Of a stretch of 64,000 bases of DNA, positions 22,392 to 32,900 are shown one piece after another. How positions within the stretch are numbered: position 1 is the first letter of the stretch; each line of letters begins with the position of its first letter. This DNA comes from Byssochlamys sp. IMV 00236 (Eukaryota; Ascomycota; Eurotiomycetes; Eurotiales; Thermoascaceae): assembly GCA_001931875.2 (NCBI GenBank), contig MSJH02000655.1, forward strand, positions 1 through 64,000, given 5' to 3'. The notes beneath the pieces were generated by a model. It worked only from the letters and a program-made list of their open reading frames with translations. It was not told the origin of the DNA and did not search any database. A program made the translations under genes and the position numbers.

Positions 22392-23331
22392 ATGGCTCGA
22401 GAACCCAGTAGTAGTAGTATTAATCAACGACAGCAGCGCTTTGCGGCGACCATGGCCGAAGCCAGTGTTCTTGCCAGCTGCTACACCGTGAATTCTTCGG
22501 CGGTCGTCCGCGGATTCCATTACTGCACTACGAGCGGGGCCGGTAAGGATACGAGAATCCCAGCCAATTTCTTTCAATGGGATGAGACTGATCATGTCAT
22601 TGTTACCGACAGGAGCACAGTGGTATCCCTGAGGTCGCCTCGGGGTCTAAAATGCCTCCAATAAGCCCTCCCCTTAGCTGTCCGGTCGTGTCCGGCACCG
22701 AGAGCTCCTGGTCAAATAACAAATGGCCAGAGCAAAGAGGGGAGGCAGCGCATACTATCTCGGAAGAGTGTGAGAGGCTCTTCTGTGACAAGCTGTCGGC
22801 GATTTTCCTTGGTGAGAGGAGTCGTGCGAGACGAGCGTCACTAGAGATGGATGCGTATGATCGGGTCTCTCGGTCCAACCAGTCCAGAGCGAGCCACAAC
22901 CAAATCCAGAGATGGCTCGAAGTGTGGAACTATGCGTCCGATGATATCTATCGGGGCTTTGTGACACGGAACAATCCAAGAACGCTCTTCGTGTTCTTCG
23001 AAGGCAACGCGCTGGGCTACGGATTGAAATCTGGGTATGTTCTTTCTTTCTCAATATCAACGCTGATCGGTGTCGTCCAATTCACGCAAAACGAGGCTAA
23101 CTGTTCGTGTCTAGATTAATGGCTCTTTTTGAGCTGGCAAGTATGCCTGGCTTTGATTGCAGTCAGATAGTTGCATGCGTTAGTCGCTCAGTGGTTACAG
23201 CTGAGTTCGACACAGTCAGGGACCTGGGCTGGTGCGGGTTCAACCTAACAACTTTGGAGCAGACACTTGCTCTAGACAGCGCAGAACCCTCTGTGAGCAC
23301 TAGGTGGATTTTCTTGGTTGCGGAAGTCTAG
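22392..23331 (+). CDS. OAZ1: Ornithine decarboxylase antizyme, expressed by +1 frameshifting
   Basis: Exons are 22392..22542, 22613..23034 and 23115..23331. ORF0 (56 codons, starting MAREPSSSS and containing VVRGFHYCTTSGAG) ends at TGA 22630-22632. Skipping T22630 continues in the +1 frame as EVASGSKMPPISPPLS and on to the stop at 23329, giving 262 residues in all. The second frame carries the antizyme core: YRGFV, TLFVFFEG, GLMALFELA, RDLGWCGFNLTTLE and a terminal RWIFLVAEV. Antizyme binds ornithine decarboxylase monomers, sends them to the proteasome without ubiquitin and inhibits polyamine uptake; polyamines promote the frameshift. Introns are 70 and 80 nt. The first must be removed for ORF0 to meet the shift site. 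The end reads VAEV rather than the MEV I recall. Confident from motif order. Confidence 0.88.
22627..22632 (+). promoter_or_regulatory. Programmed +1 ribosomal frameshift site CCC-UGA
   Basis: In spliced ORF0 the codons read TGG TAT CCC TGA, then GGT. Decoding GAG at 22631-22633 after CCC enters the conserved antizyme frame. A sense codon followed by UGA is the standard layout of antizyme shift sites (UCC-UGA in animals and fission yeast, GCG-UGA in budding yeast). Confidence 0.85.
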
Positions 23332-23898
23332 AGTTGGCAGCTGCCGATACAGACCGCTGCTTCTTATCCCATCTGGTATTGACGCCATTATAGCATAGCA
23401 CTCGATATGTTCAATCAACACTATCAGTACTTTGTGTTCTTCATTCCTTTTTTTTTTCTAGGTTCTTTTCTTTGTTCATTGCGGGACGTGTATGTAACAA
23501 TACGGATGAATATGTTGCGCATGAGACGGCCTCGTAACCGACTGATCTAGGAGCATGTCTTGAAAGTCACCCGGTGATATTTCCTCCTTGGGCAGCGAGG
23601 ATGAGCTCTGCCTGGACTAAACGAATGCTCTAGCAACCAGCATGTATCATCCTATTGTAACTCGTCTACATCCGGAGAGGCGACGATCGCAGTGATGGCC
23701 GAGTGGCTTGGCATTGGGTACATACATACTTAACTAAGGTGTACTAGGTAACTAGGAACTTCTCATATGACCCCGCGAGATCCCTGGAGGATGGGGAGCC
23801 GACTACTAGATGACTTCTTCTCGGTTCGTCAAGAGCTGTAGTCCTTTTTTATTATTATTTACTGGTCCAGAAATATAACTACTGAGCATATATTACCA
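23332..23898. other. Intergenic, antizyme / Yippee-like
   Basis: 567 bp. It contains the antizyme 3' UTR and TAACTA/CTAGGTAACTAGG-type sequence near 23729-23757. A tRNA A-box look-alike at 23691-23710 has no matching B box. Confidence 0.7.
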
Positions 23899-24669
23899 AT
23901 GCCGCCAGGTAAAAAGAGAAACTCATCATCATCATCATCCATATTTCCTACCTTTCTCCTCCCATCCGCACCTTTTGGTAATAAACAACGACGGCCGAAC
24001 AGCCAAGCGGACAAAATCGAGGGTCCTAATACCAACTACCGGAATAATCATAATCATAACAGCACCAGCACCAGCACCAGGTACCTCGATGGCCATATCT
24101 CATATATCCAATGTGCTCGATGCGCAGCCGATCTCTGCCTCACGTCTCAGATCATCAGTAAAGGCTTCACGGGCCGGCATGGGCGCGCATATCTCGTCTC
24201 TGCTGATTCCGTCACGACGGCTATATCCATGACTTCATCGTCTTCGCCGACAGCATCTCTCCCCAATACGGTCACGCATAAGCCTGTTCCGCGACAGCTG
24301 GTAACCGGTGCTCATACGGTTAGTGATATCAGTTGTCTTCTCTGCGGCAGTATCTTAGGCTGGAAATACGTGGCTGCGGAAGAGGAGAGCCAGAGATATA
24401 AGGTCGGGAAGTTCATTTTAGAGACACAGCGGATTGTTACGACTTCGCGGTGGGATGGATGTGCGAATAACGACCTCGACGTCGACAGTCCGGGAAAGGC
24501 CCGAGACGATGGTGAAGATGATGAGAGTCTGCATGATAATGTGGAATTTGATAGCCAAGACGAAGATGAGTGCGAGGACTTGTTTGCTGGGGTCTGGAGC
24601 CCTGGTTTAGCAACACGCAGAAGAAGCCGCAAGTTTGACAGACGATCTACGATGTATGGCGCTGGCTAA
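23899..24669 (+). CDS. Yippee/Mis18-fold zinc-binding protein
   Basis: A single exon of 256 residues. The paired zinc-binding cysteines are visible as CARCAADLC and CLLCGSILG, with the classic Yippee sequence RQLVTGAHTVSDISC, GWKYV and YKVGKFILE between and after them. The domain spans about residues 70-190. It is interrupted by a low-complexity Ser/Thr/Pro insert of about 30 residues (MTSSSSPTASLPNTVTHK) and flanked by an N-terminal Ser/Asn-rich segment partly encoded by TCA repeats. An acidic stretch (DDGEDDESLHDN) and a basic end follow. Yippee proteins are conserved eukaryotic zinc proteins of poorly known function, related in fold to Mis18 and cereblon. The fungal role is unknown and I do not assign one. 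Confidence 0.85.
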   Translation: MPPGKKRNSSSSSSIFPTFLLPSAPFGNKQRRPNSQADKIEGPNTNYRNNHNHNSTSTSTRYLDGHISYIQCARCAADLCLTSQIISKGFTGRHGRAYLVSADSVTTAISMTSSSSPTASLPNTVTHKPVPRQLVTGAHTVSDISCLLCGSILGWKYVAAEEESQRYKVGKFILETQRIVTTSRWDGCANNDLDVDSPGKARDDGEDDESLHDNVEFDSQDEDECEDLFAGVWSPGLATRRRSRKFDRRSTMYGAG

Positions 24670-24999
24670 GTAGTTTCTTTACCTACTTGGAGAACAAAAT
24701 CTCGTGCATCGGCTGGTGAATTCGGATTTATTGGATTTGGGGTGAGGTGTTTCTTCTTTTGAATTTAAATCCTGCAATTGCAATACCAGGCAGGATCTAA
24801 TCTGGGAATATACTCTGTCAATTAAGCGAAGCAGAAACTGCCTGTCATTCAAGCGCAGTCTAATGATACACATGATGCGAAATCACGATAATGAAAAAAA
24901 GATACCATGCATTTAACTCAGCCTATCCCTTTTCTTTTTTTGTGGGTATCACTGTTCCGTAGGTACGGTCATTTATTTCTTTTCTCTCTCTCTCTGAGA
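24670..24999. other. Convergent 3' intergenic region, Yippee-like / NASP
   Basis: 330 bp between converging stops. It has a CT-rich tract near 24975-24995 beside the NASP stop. Nothing else was seen. Confidence 0.7.
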
Positions 25000-26419
25000 T
25001 TACTCCTCTGTGCTCTCCTCAACCTTCGCTCGCTTCGAAGGTTGCTCACCGTCCGCATCGACGGATCTCTTCTCACCAGTAGTAGCAGGAGCAGGAGCAG
25101 GAACAGAAGCGGGAGCGGGTTGCTTCTTCTTTTTGACAAACGACGAGAGATCGTTGGCGTTCTTCACAGCCTCCTCAAGCTTGGCCTTCTGTTGCTCAGG
25201 CGCCTGTCCAAGGATCTGCCCAAGAAGCCCATTCAAGGGATTTAGATCGTCGTTCTGTGCAGCAGAAACTGGCCCACGCCGGAGATCAAGTAGCTGCCCA
25301 TATCTTAGCAATCAAATCACAGCTATTCGAGAATTGAGAGACCAGTTTTCTGGGTGAACTTACGCGTTGTTCCATATCCGCCACAATCTCCTTCACGTTG
25401 CCTATTTTGCGCTTTGCTGCAGCCACCTTATCCTCATCCGTCACCTCTCCATTGTCGAGTTTGCTTTGTTCCTTTGCCATTCGCACTTTGCAGCTTTCAA
25501 TGGCCTTTTCCATATGCTTGATAGCCTCTTCTCTCTTCTCGGTGTCGGCGCCGGACTGATCTTCACTTACGGTTCCGTCTTCGGCTTTGTGGACGGAATC
25601 AAACTCCAAAGCAAGGGAAAGTTTGTAATGACATTCGGCGACAGTGGGGTCTTCAAATGGGAAAAGTGACTCCTTCAGCTCGAGGGCAGCTCGAAGATCA
25701 GAAACAGCGTCCGCGAATCGTTCCGCCTCGAGGGAGATCTCCGCTTGTAAATCATGTATGTCGCTGAGTCGTTCCTTAAGGGTCTTCACCTCAGGAGGCA
25801 TATCGGCCGCTTTGCCACTGCTGCTGTCCTTATTTTCCACATCTTCGAGCTTTCGCAATACGAGGACACGGGCCAGGTCGAGCACCTCGAAAGCGTTCGC
25901 GAAATCATCTTCCTCTTCATCGGGGCCCTCGTTCTCCGCATCCTCCCCTTCCTCCGAGTCTGAGACATCGAAGTTCTCGTCTCCCGTGAACTGGAAGTAG
26001 GGCCGGTTCTCTTCTGTTTTCTTTTGACCTGTTTCACCAGTAGCGCCCTTCTGTGTAGCTCCCTGGCCAGTGCTCTTCGATCCGGGTTTATTCGACGGTT
26101 GTGCAGGGGCAGGTTCGGAATCTGCTGCTTTGCCGGCGACCTTAGTTCCGAGGACGTCGCTTTTGCTCACGGCGACATTGTACAACGACTTTCCATAAGC
26201 GTAGAGCAGGTCAGCGTTCTCAGGTGACATCTCTCCATTCAGTTGCGCCTGTATCTCCATAGCTTGCGAATACAGTTCAGCTGCTGTATTATAGTCTTTC
26301 AAGGCTTCGCGCGCATTGGCGCGTTCCGTGAGATTTGCCAGCTGCGCTCGTAGCTGTTCGGGCGTCTCCTCTTGCTTTGTCTCCTCCGCAACATGCTCGA
26401 CGTCATTGGTTTCGGCCAT
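25000..26419 (-). CDS. Histone H3-H4 chaperone, NASP/Sim3/Hif1 family (SHNi-TPR)
   Basis: Reverse-strand exons 26419..25364 and 25293..25000 give 449 residues. The TPR helices start near residue 20 (LTERANAREALKDYNTAAELY, a first repeat), followed by ENADLLYAYGKSLYNVA. A long acidic insert (FDVSDSEEGEDAENEGPDEEEDDF, about residues 150-175) interrupts a TPR, as is typical for SHNi-TPR histone chaperones. Later repeats include FADAVSDLRAALELKESLFP and ECHYKLSLALEFD. The C terminus is Lys-rich, with a likely nuclear signal KRAKVEES. By homology to S. pombe Sim3 and human NASP it binds H3 or CENP-A with H4 and supports their supply to chromatin. It shares a 419-bp divergent promoter with DPB2. 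Confidence 0.88.
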
Positions 26420-26838
26420 GGTGGGCAGGTAGGTCAGAGGTATGAAGATGTCGGAGGTATGAAGATCGCGCTTAGCTCAAGGCCAAGTAGCGCGGAGGAT
26501 CTCTGCGATTGAGATGCAGGAGAGTGCAGAAGGTAGTGGCGCTGAGGAGGAAGTGGATGTTGCGCTAAGATAACCATTTATCTTTAATGGAAATGCTTAA
26601 GTCGCGGGCGCGTCTGCCGGACGCGAACTGCCCGCCCTTCTAAGTACGCGTTTGGGCTCTAATGCCATAGTCGACATTATTGTCCGCATACTTGGATGGA
26701 ACAGAACATCATCGTGGCTACTATCTATTTCATCTTCTAGTTACAGGATTGTCTCTATATCCACATGGATCTTCCTACTGTCCCCGCCAAGTACACAGAG
26801 AAACATCTACACTTCCCCGCCTGATCAATCTCGAAGAA
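26420..26838. promoter_or_regulatory. Divergent promoter, NASP-like / DPB2
   Basis: 419 bp between two starts. ACGCGT, the MCB element recognised by MBF-type G1/S factors, lies at 26646-26651, 188 bp before the DPB2 ATG. The DPB2 frame is open upstream to 26680 but has no ATG there, so this part is read as leader. Confidence 0.6.
26646..26651. promoter_or_regulatory. MCB box (ACGCGT)
   Basis: An exact ACGCGT in the promoter shared by a DNA-polymerase-epsilon subunit and a histone chaperone gene, both expected to be S-phase genes. The hexamer also occurs elsewhere in the window, so the support comes from context. Confidence 0.45.
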
Positions 26839-29151
26839 ATGAACGACCGCTCAGAATCAGCTGAAACGCCCAAAATGTCAGTGGCTAAATCGAGATTCAT
26901 ACCTTCCGACCCAATTCCTTCATCATCACCTGCATTTGGGACTCCAGTTCATCCGATCCGCAAAGGGAAGCCGAACAACATTGCTTCTAAGGCCTCAGTG
27001 CTACCAATTCTACTTCCTCCTGCCACTCTAAGACCGGTGGCATTTCGAGCCATTACCAGGAAACATAATTTAACGATATCGTCCTCCGCTCTGCAGGCTC
27101 TGGCTACCTTTATCGGCAAGAACTGTGGGTCAGGATGGCGCGAAGAAGGACTGGCAGAACGGGTCTTGGACGAAGTTGCGAAACAATGGAAGAGAGCTGG
27201 CGGCAGCGTGATTGTCGAAGAGGGCAATGGTGCATCCCTTAAGACCATATTGCAGACGCTCGAAAGCAGTATGAGTGCTGGGAGGATTGTGCACACTAAG
27301 GCTACTGCGCAAGACAGGCACCCTTCAATCCGACGCGATTCTACTGATACTACGAGCGGCGGCGCTATACAAGGAGGGATTCGTACATCCTCAGGCGCAG
27401 CTGATGAAGATATTGATGATGAAAACGAGATGGGCGATACGAGACGGTGGATTAAAGTCATTGGGGCCTTTGACCAACCTCGCTTCACATATAACGTTAG
27501 CAAGAAGCATTTTGAGACGCCCACATGGAAGCCTTCGCTATTCCCGCCGCCGTCACGAAAGACATCCTTGTTTCGCGATCGATACAATCTTATTTACCAA
27601 CGATTACTTCGCAACGAATCCTTCCAGTCATCCCTGCGGGGAGCTTCAGACGATCCATGGCCGCGAGGGTCGTCATCGAGGACGGTTGGCCAGCAATCTT
27701 ACAAGTTAACACTTATTGCGAATCTTCTGGGAAGGAGCGGAACCTCTCATCTGGTGCTGGGTCTTCTTTCTATCTCTCCTTCGGGAGACCTATCTATCAC
27801 CGACTTGACAGGAAGCATTGCGTTGGACTTGACTCATGCACGCACTGTGCCGGAGGATAGTGCGTGGTTTGCACCGGGGATGATCGTCCTGGTAGATGGT
27901 ATCTACGAGGAAGAAGAAAGTGTCCGGGGCTCAACCCTGGGGGGTAATACGGGAGTTGGCGGCGCGATAGGAGGCAAATTTGTCGGCATCTCAATTGGTG
28001 CTCCGCCATGCGAACGAAGGGAACTTACGTTGGGGATGAATCTTCGCAAAGCTCAGAAAGACGTGACTGCTGGGGGATTCGGCTGGGTCGACTTTCTCGG
28101 AGTTGGCAGTGAGCGTGCACAGGGACAGCGCATGAGAAGAATCGAAAGACAATGTCTACGACGCGAAAATGAAGATGGACAACATTCCACTCGACGAATG
28201 ATGGTTGTTATGAGTGAGCTGAACCTGGATAATGTAAAAACATTGGAAGCATTGAGGGAAGCCCTCAATATCTATAACACCTTACCAACCGAAGAGCTTC
28301 CGCTTGTGTTCTTCATGATTGGGAATTTTGTCAAACACGCAGTGATCAATGGGGGCGGACGAGGCGGCAGTATCGAATACAAGGAATATTTCGATTCGCT
28401 TGCTACGGTCTTGTCAGAATTTCCGTCTCTGCTGCGCCATTCGACGTTCGTCTTCGTCCCGGGCGATAATGACCCCTGGGCGTCTGCATTTTCTACTGGC
28501 GCCGCCACCACTATCCCGCGAGATGGGATTCCTGACATGTTTACTACCAGAATAAAGCGTGCATTCGCGACGGCGAATAACGATGCAGATGCATCCCATT
28601 CGAAAGAGCCTCGCGGTGAAGCAGTTTGGACAACTAATCCAGCACGACTGTCCATCTTCGGTCCGGTGCACGAGATTGTTGTATTCCGAGACGACATCAC
28701 CGGACGGTTGAGACGAAGTTCTGTGATTTCCGGAACCTCCCAGCAGCCTGATATCGAGATGACAGATGACTCTGGTGAGAGACAGCCAGAAATCTCTGAG
28801 ACCAACGACAACCCGAATGAGAATTCACGAAAAAGAGACGATGTCCCATCTGCTGCGACGCTGGCTGCCCGAAAACTCGTCAAGACCGTCCTAGATCAAG
28901 GAAACATATCTCCATTCCCACTAACCTCGCGACCTGTCTTGTGGGATTACGGATCATCATTGCATCTATACCCTTTGCCCACAGCATGTATACTCGCAGA
29001 CGCCGAGGCGCCGCCCTTCTCCATCACTTACGAGGGCTGTCATGTTATGAACCCCGGTCCATTAGTCCCCGAAGGTAGCAAGGGCCTCGCCCGATGGATC
29101 GAATATGACCTATCCCGAAACCGAGGAAAAGTCCGAGAGCGTCGCTACTGA
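26839..29151 (+). CDS. DPB2: DNA polymerase epsilon subunit B
   Basis: A single exon; from the ATG at 26839 it encodes 770 residues. Dpb2 is the essential second subunit of the leading-strand polymerase and connects it to CMG/GINS. The N-terminal helical region follows VAFRAITRKHNLTISSSALQ. The OB fold comes next (YKLTLIANLLGRSGTSHLVLGLL and PGMIVLVDGIY). The inactive calcineurin-like phosphoesterase domain includes VVMSELNLDNVKTLEAL, FFMIGNFVKHA and FVFVPGDNDPW. An acidic disordered linker (about 640-690) interrupts the phosphoesterase domain before the C-terminal WDYGSSLHLYPLP. The frame is open for 53 codons upstream without an ATG, so this start is preferred; a start at a second Met 12 codons downstream is possible. 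Confidence 0.92.
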   Translation: MNDRSESAETPKMSVAKSRFIPSDPIPSSSPAFGTPVHPIRKGKPNNIASKASVLPILLPPATLRPVAFRAITRKHNLTISSSALQALATFIGKNCGSGWREEGLAERVLDEVAKQWKRAGGSVIVEEGNGASLKTILQTLESSMSAGRIVHTKATAQDRHPSIRRDSTDTTSGGAIQGGIRTSSGAADEDIDDENEMGDTRRWIKVIGAFDQPRFTYNVSKKHFETPTWKPSLFPPPSRKTSLFRDRYNLIYQRLLRNESFQSSLRGASDDPWPRGSSSRTVGQQSYKLTLIANLLGRSGTSHLVLGLLSISPSGDLSITDLTGSIALDLTHARTVPEDSAWFAPGMIVLVDGIYEEEESVRGSTLGGNTGVGGAIGGKFVGISIGAPPCERRELTLGMNLRKAQKDVTAGGFGWVDFLGVGSERAQGQRMRRIERQCLRRENEDGQHSTRRMMVVMSELNLDNVKTLEALREALNIYNTLPTEELPLVFFMIGNFVKHAVINGGGRGGSIEYKEYFDSLATVLSEFPSLLRHSTFVFVPGDNDPWASAFSTGAATTIPRDGIPDMFTTRIKRAFATANNDADASHSKEPRGEAVWTTNPARLSIFGPVHEIVVFRDDITGRLRRSSVISGTSQQPDIEMTDDSGERQPEISETNDNPNENSRKRDDVPSAATLAARKLVKTVLDQGNISPFPLTSRPVLWDYGSSLHLYPLPTACILADAEAPPFSITYEGCHVMNPGPLVPEGSKGLARWIEYDLSRNRGKVRERRY

Positions 29152-29250
29152 GAATCTCCCCCTCCCCCCCCCCTCACGCATACGTGTATACATACAAATA
29201 TACATACACAGTTAACATATCTTTGGTTATCAATGGCGGCAAGGCAAATT

Positions 29251-29302
29251 ATATGATATTGATATGATATTGATATGATATTGATATGATATGATATGAT
29301 AC
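29251..29302. repeat. Minisatellite of 11-bp unit GATATGATATT
   Basis: About three tandem 11-bp units decaying into GATAT/GATAC pentamers. It is AT-rich and lies in the DPB2 3' region. Confidence 0.85.
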
Positions 29303-29816
29303 GACGATGTTGTGGCGAATTGACCTTTTTTTTTTTTTCTTCCTGAGCGATCTCGTTCCATTCAGTAGCTTAAGTATACAAACGCACATGGGGAGTAGAT
29401 CTTCATTACCAACATGCGGATAACTTCCACCTTGGTCCGCTTGTTAGTTGTATGTAAATATACTGTACATATCATGTGGTCAACCGTCATGTCATGTGCA
29501 AGAAAACGAAAAGGAAGGACGAAAAAAAAAGGTGTACAGGGTATGTATACTACTTTATCCTAGATTAGACTACGATTTGATGATAACTTTTTATTTTTTA
29601 CTTTTTACCACCGGTATAGAATCCTGTAGTAAATGTTAAATTCACTAGTTAGTTACTCCGTTATTTGTCATGTCAGCTAGTAACTAACTATTGCTCAATC
29701 AGTTGATTTTCGATTTTATTTATTTATAGTCAACTAGACTATGCTAGTTATGCTATGTGTACCTAGTTATTTCCGTAACTTGGACCTCCCGGGAAAATAT
29801 AACATCGGGGGGATAA

Positions 29817-29839
29817 TACTAATAATAATAATAATAATA
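29817..29839. repeat. (AAT)n microsatellite
   Basis: A short trinucleotide run between converging genes. Confidence 0.85.
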
Positions 29840-29972
29840 TCGTCTCCCTCCAGCAAGAACGGATAGGATAATACATGGTCGTTAAAAGGAGAAAGAAGGG
29901 GGGGAAAAAAGAGGTTTTGGGGGCGGGGGGGCGGAAATACCACCATGGAATGAATAGATCTAAACTAACTAA

Positions 29973-32900
29973 TCAATCGATCATGATCACATCGTGGTCT
30001 TTCTTCGATTCCGACTTCACTTGGACAGGTTTGCTAGATTCTGCCGTTGGAGCATGTTGGCCATTAGCGGCCTCTCGTTGGTCCGTTCCTGTTTGGGTGG
30101 TGGTCGTTTCTGGTCCTTTGACACCTGCATCGTTCGCGCTACTAGTGAAGCAAGTGTCGAGCTCTGACAGAAGGTTTCCGACCTTCTGAACGTCGGCGAC
30201 TGCGCCGGTGCCGAGACCCTTCCAGCCTTCATCCTGGGAGTTGTATATTCGTTCCCGTAACTTGGATTCAAGTTGCCCAGGATTCGATTTCTCCTGCGCC
30301 GTGCGGGCGTCTCTTAATATCCAGGCGATGCGGTCTCGATGTTGACCAACTGTGATAAGGAATCGATAGCGGTGATGAGGATAGTAGATCTGATAAACCT
30401 TGGCGTCCCGCGCAGTCACGAAGACCTTCGATGGTGGATCTCGTGAAGCCCCGCAGGTGATGCGGTCTAGCGCTTGTAGTAGAGGGATCGTGAGCGTGAG
30501 GAGATTGGCCATGTGATTGACACCGGACACTGCGCCGTTGTCATTGAGGACTGATGAGAGAGAGTGTGAGATACGGCGGTGGGGGTTCGACTGATCGAAG
30601 TTGATCTCCAACTGTAAACGGAGAGGTGCGGTTTTCGGTTGGAGATCGACGGTGCCCTTGTCATATAGCGACTGCGACGATTCTGGGCCCTTGATGCGAA
30701 TGCTGGCATGGAGATCCTGCTGGGCTCCGTAGGTAAAGTCAAGGCGGGAAAGAGACATGGACCGTGTCCGGATGTTTTTACGGTCGAGGGCTTCGAGTAT
30801 CGAGAGAACGCACTCGAGTCTCTGCAGACGATCGAACAAAGGCCCAATCATCGAGTTACCAGCTGTAACGAGGAAGCGCATGGCAAAGCCGCGGCCTTTC
30901 CGCTGGAAAGCCACTGAGTTATCTGAGTTCGAGGCCAGAGCCCATACGGTCCGCATTGGAGCCGTGAATTGTCCGTGAGCTACAATGATCACACGCTTAG
31001 TCTGACTGTCGATTCCTTGGAAGGAGAGACAGACTGTCTCCTTCAAGAAACGGGACTTCTTTAGCCCTGTAGGGCACGATATCTGGACGCCAGCAGGGAG
31101 CCTTGAGGGCTCGAAACGAATAAACAAATCGGGCACCCGCGGTCCATGTTCCAGTTGTAGATTCCGTGCTTGTGGGAATGAGTGCACGCAGTCCAGATCT
31201 TCCAGGTAACGAGCATTCGCATAGAGAGCAAGTAGTCCCGCTAGAGAATGCTCTAGATTCGCGAAAGACGCATAATCCAGCCGATTTTGTCTTTGGCCGA
31301 GCTTTTCAGTCACGTTCTGTACCGATTGCAGGACAGGAAGTCCCGCACCCACAGCTGGTCGCGTAGAGGTCGAAGGGGCAGACTTCAGCTGAAGTATCCA
31401 CCAGTGGTCACCGTCCATGCTACTGGTCGCAGCGGCGATCCAATTTCGCTCCCAGAGAGGGTGTGAGAAGAGAGAAAATCGGAGAACATTGGATGGGAAT
31501 GTTCGCCGGATGTCGAGTTTCACGCTGCGAGGATTGACGGTGTCCCAACCCATCATCCTGGCGTGTGATTCCACCTCCTCCATAGCAGCAATGCAGCGAA
31601 GGCGCGAAACGCGGGTGACTATATCCTCGACCGGAGACTTGTCTCCATTGCGATCGACTTCCTGACGGATCAAGATCGTGGGACTTGTAGAAAGTGTGAT
31701 TGTTCCAGAGATCGGTTCCACCGACACGCGGAGGTACCGAGACTTCGTGAGTTGAACCGTAAGGCAGCAATTACCTGGTTCTTCGTCGGACATATCCACT
31801 TTCAAAGCGAGTGTCCCAGATGAGTACAGATGACCTTCTTCCAGCTTAGAGTAAGCCGATTGAAGCAGGTGAGAAGAATGTAACGCGATGGCACTCCGAA
31901 GGATATTTTCCATGGACAGAACCTCTTTATTGAACTGGATGCGGGAGTGGTCGACCTCCTTCCCATCGCGCATCCAGCGCAAGTCTAGATGTGAAATGCC
32001 AGGGATAGTGGCATTGTTCGAACCGGATTTATGACGCCCAGTTTTGACACCAATCTCAAGCCAGTTTCGAGGACCAGATTTCAGGGCCCAATATTGGACG
32101 ATCAGCGTTCGATGTAGCAATTCGACATGCAGGGCATCCGACCAGCCACCACGCGCTAGATTCAAGGCTTGTCTGAACAGGATATTGATCTGGTTTGTTA
32201 ACACCAAATTGTGAACGAAGTTAAAACAGCCTGTCAAACTGCTTTGCAGAAGAATGTCATTGATTTTGAGGTCCAGCTCGCTGAAAAACCGCCCCTTCGG
32301 GATTGGCGAAGAAGGAGAGTAGAGGAAACGTAGATCGATGAAGAAAAACTGAGACGAATGGTTCTGTTCCGCGATAGACAGATCAATCTCGAATTCCCCT
32401 TTAACGAAGAACGTCACCCTGCCGTCATGAACGTGATAGGTCCGGAAGGCACTTGGTACAGTATCGTGGAGTACCAGCCTCGTGCTAATAGCTCTGTTTA
32501 TTTTCTGCAGTGTCTTAAGCATCTTCTTGGCATTCAGAGGCTTAGGCGGCTTGTATCCCAGCTAAAGAATCAGAATTAGTATGACTGTAGAAGAAAAGCT
32601 CCCACGTAACACTCACATCCGGTAATGCTGCAACCTTCCCCTTTGACAAGACTTCGGCTGCAGTCTTCAGGTCTGGGTTGGCGACTTGAGCTTGCACAAG
32701 ATCCCTTTTCATATCACCCACACGCTGAAGCGCGCCACTGTAAGCCATATGCCGGGTCCTGATAAAGTTCTGAATATCAATCAACTTGCTGACCTCCGCC
32801 GCCCGTCGACCCCATTGCGACAGGACGAGGAGCTTGATGAATTCAGCCCTCTTGGCCTGCGCAAACTCCAACAGGCGCATCTTCTTGTGTACATTCTCCG

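Larger units (their letters stand above)
29152..29972. other. Convergent intergenic region rich in simple repeats, DPB2 / MED14
   Basis: 821 bp between converging stops. It contains the 11-bp tandem array at 29251-29302, a T-run near 29327-29339, an AAT run at 29817-29839 and CTAGTTAGTTA-like sequence from about 29643 to 29775. No supported gene. Confidence 0.75.

Noticed and set aside
22296..22595. Reverse-strand frame opposite the antizyme first exon.
   Set aside because: It is a shadow of the antizyme ORF0 region and has no conserved features.
23691..23720. Possible tRNA gene: sequence resembling a Ser/Leu tRNA A box (TGGCCGAGTGG).
   Set aside because: No B box (GGTTCGANNCC) or cloverleaf partner follows within 100 bp, and no acceptor stem can be formed.
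26680..26838. N-terminal extension of DPB2 by 53 codons.
   Set aside because: The upstream frame starts at TTG, has no ATG and does not resemble Dpb2; treated as leader.
26949..27587. 212-codon reverse frame opposite DPB2 (and similar long reverse frames at 28272-28883 and 4038-4400).
   Set aside because: They mirror the codons of strong forward genes and encode low-complexity Ser/Arg-rich sequence without family signals.
29251..29302. Tandem 11-bp repeats as a CRISPR-like array or telomeric repeat.
   Set aside because: No spacers, unit decays into GATAT pentamers, and the unit is unlike TTAGGG; it is an ordinary minisatellite.
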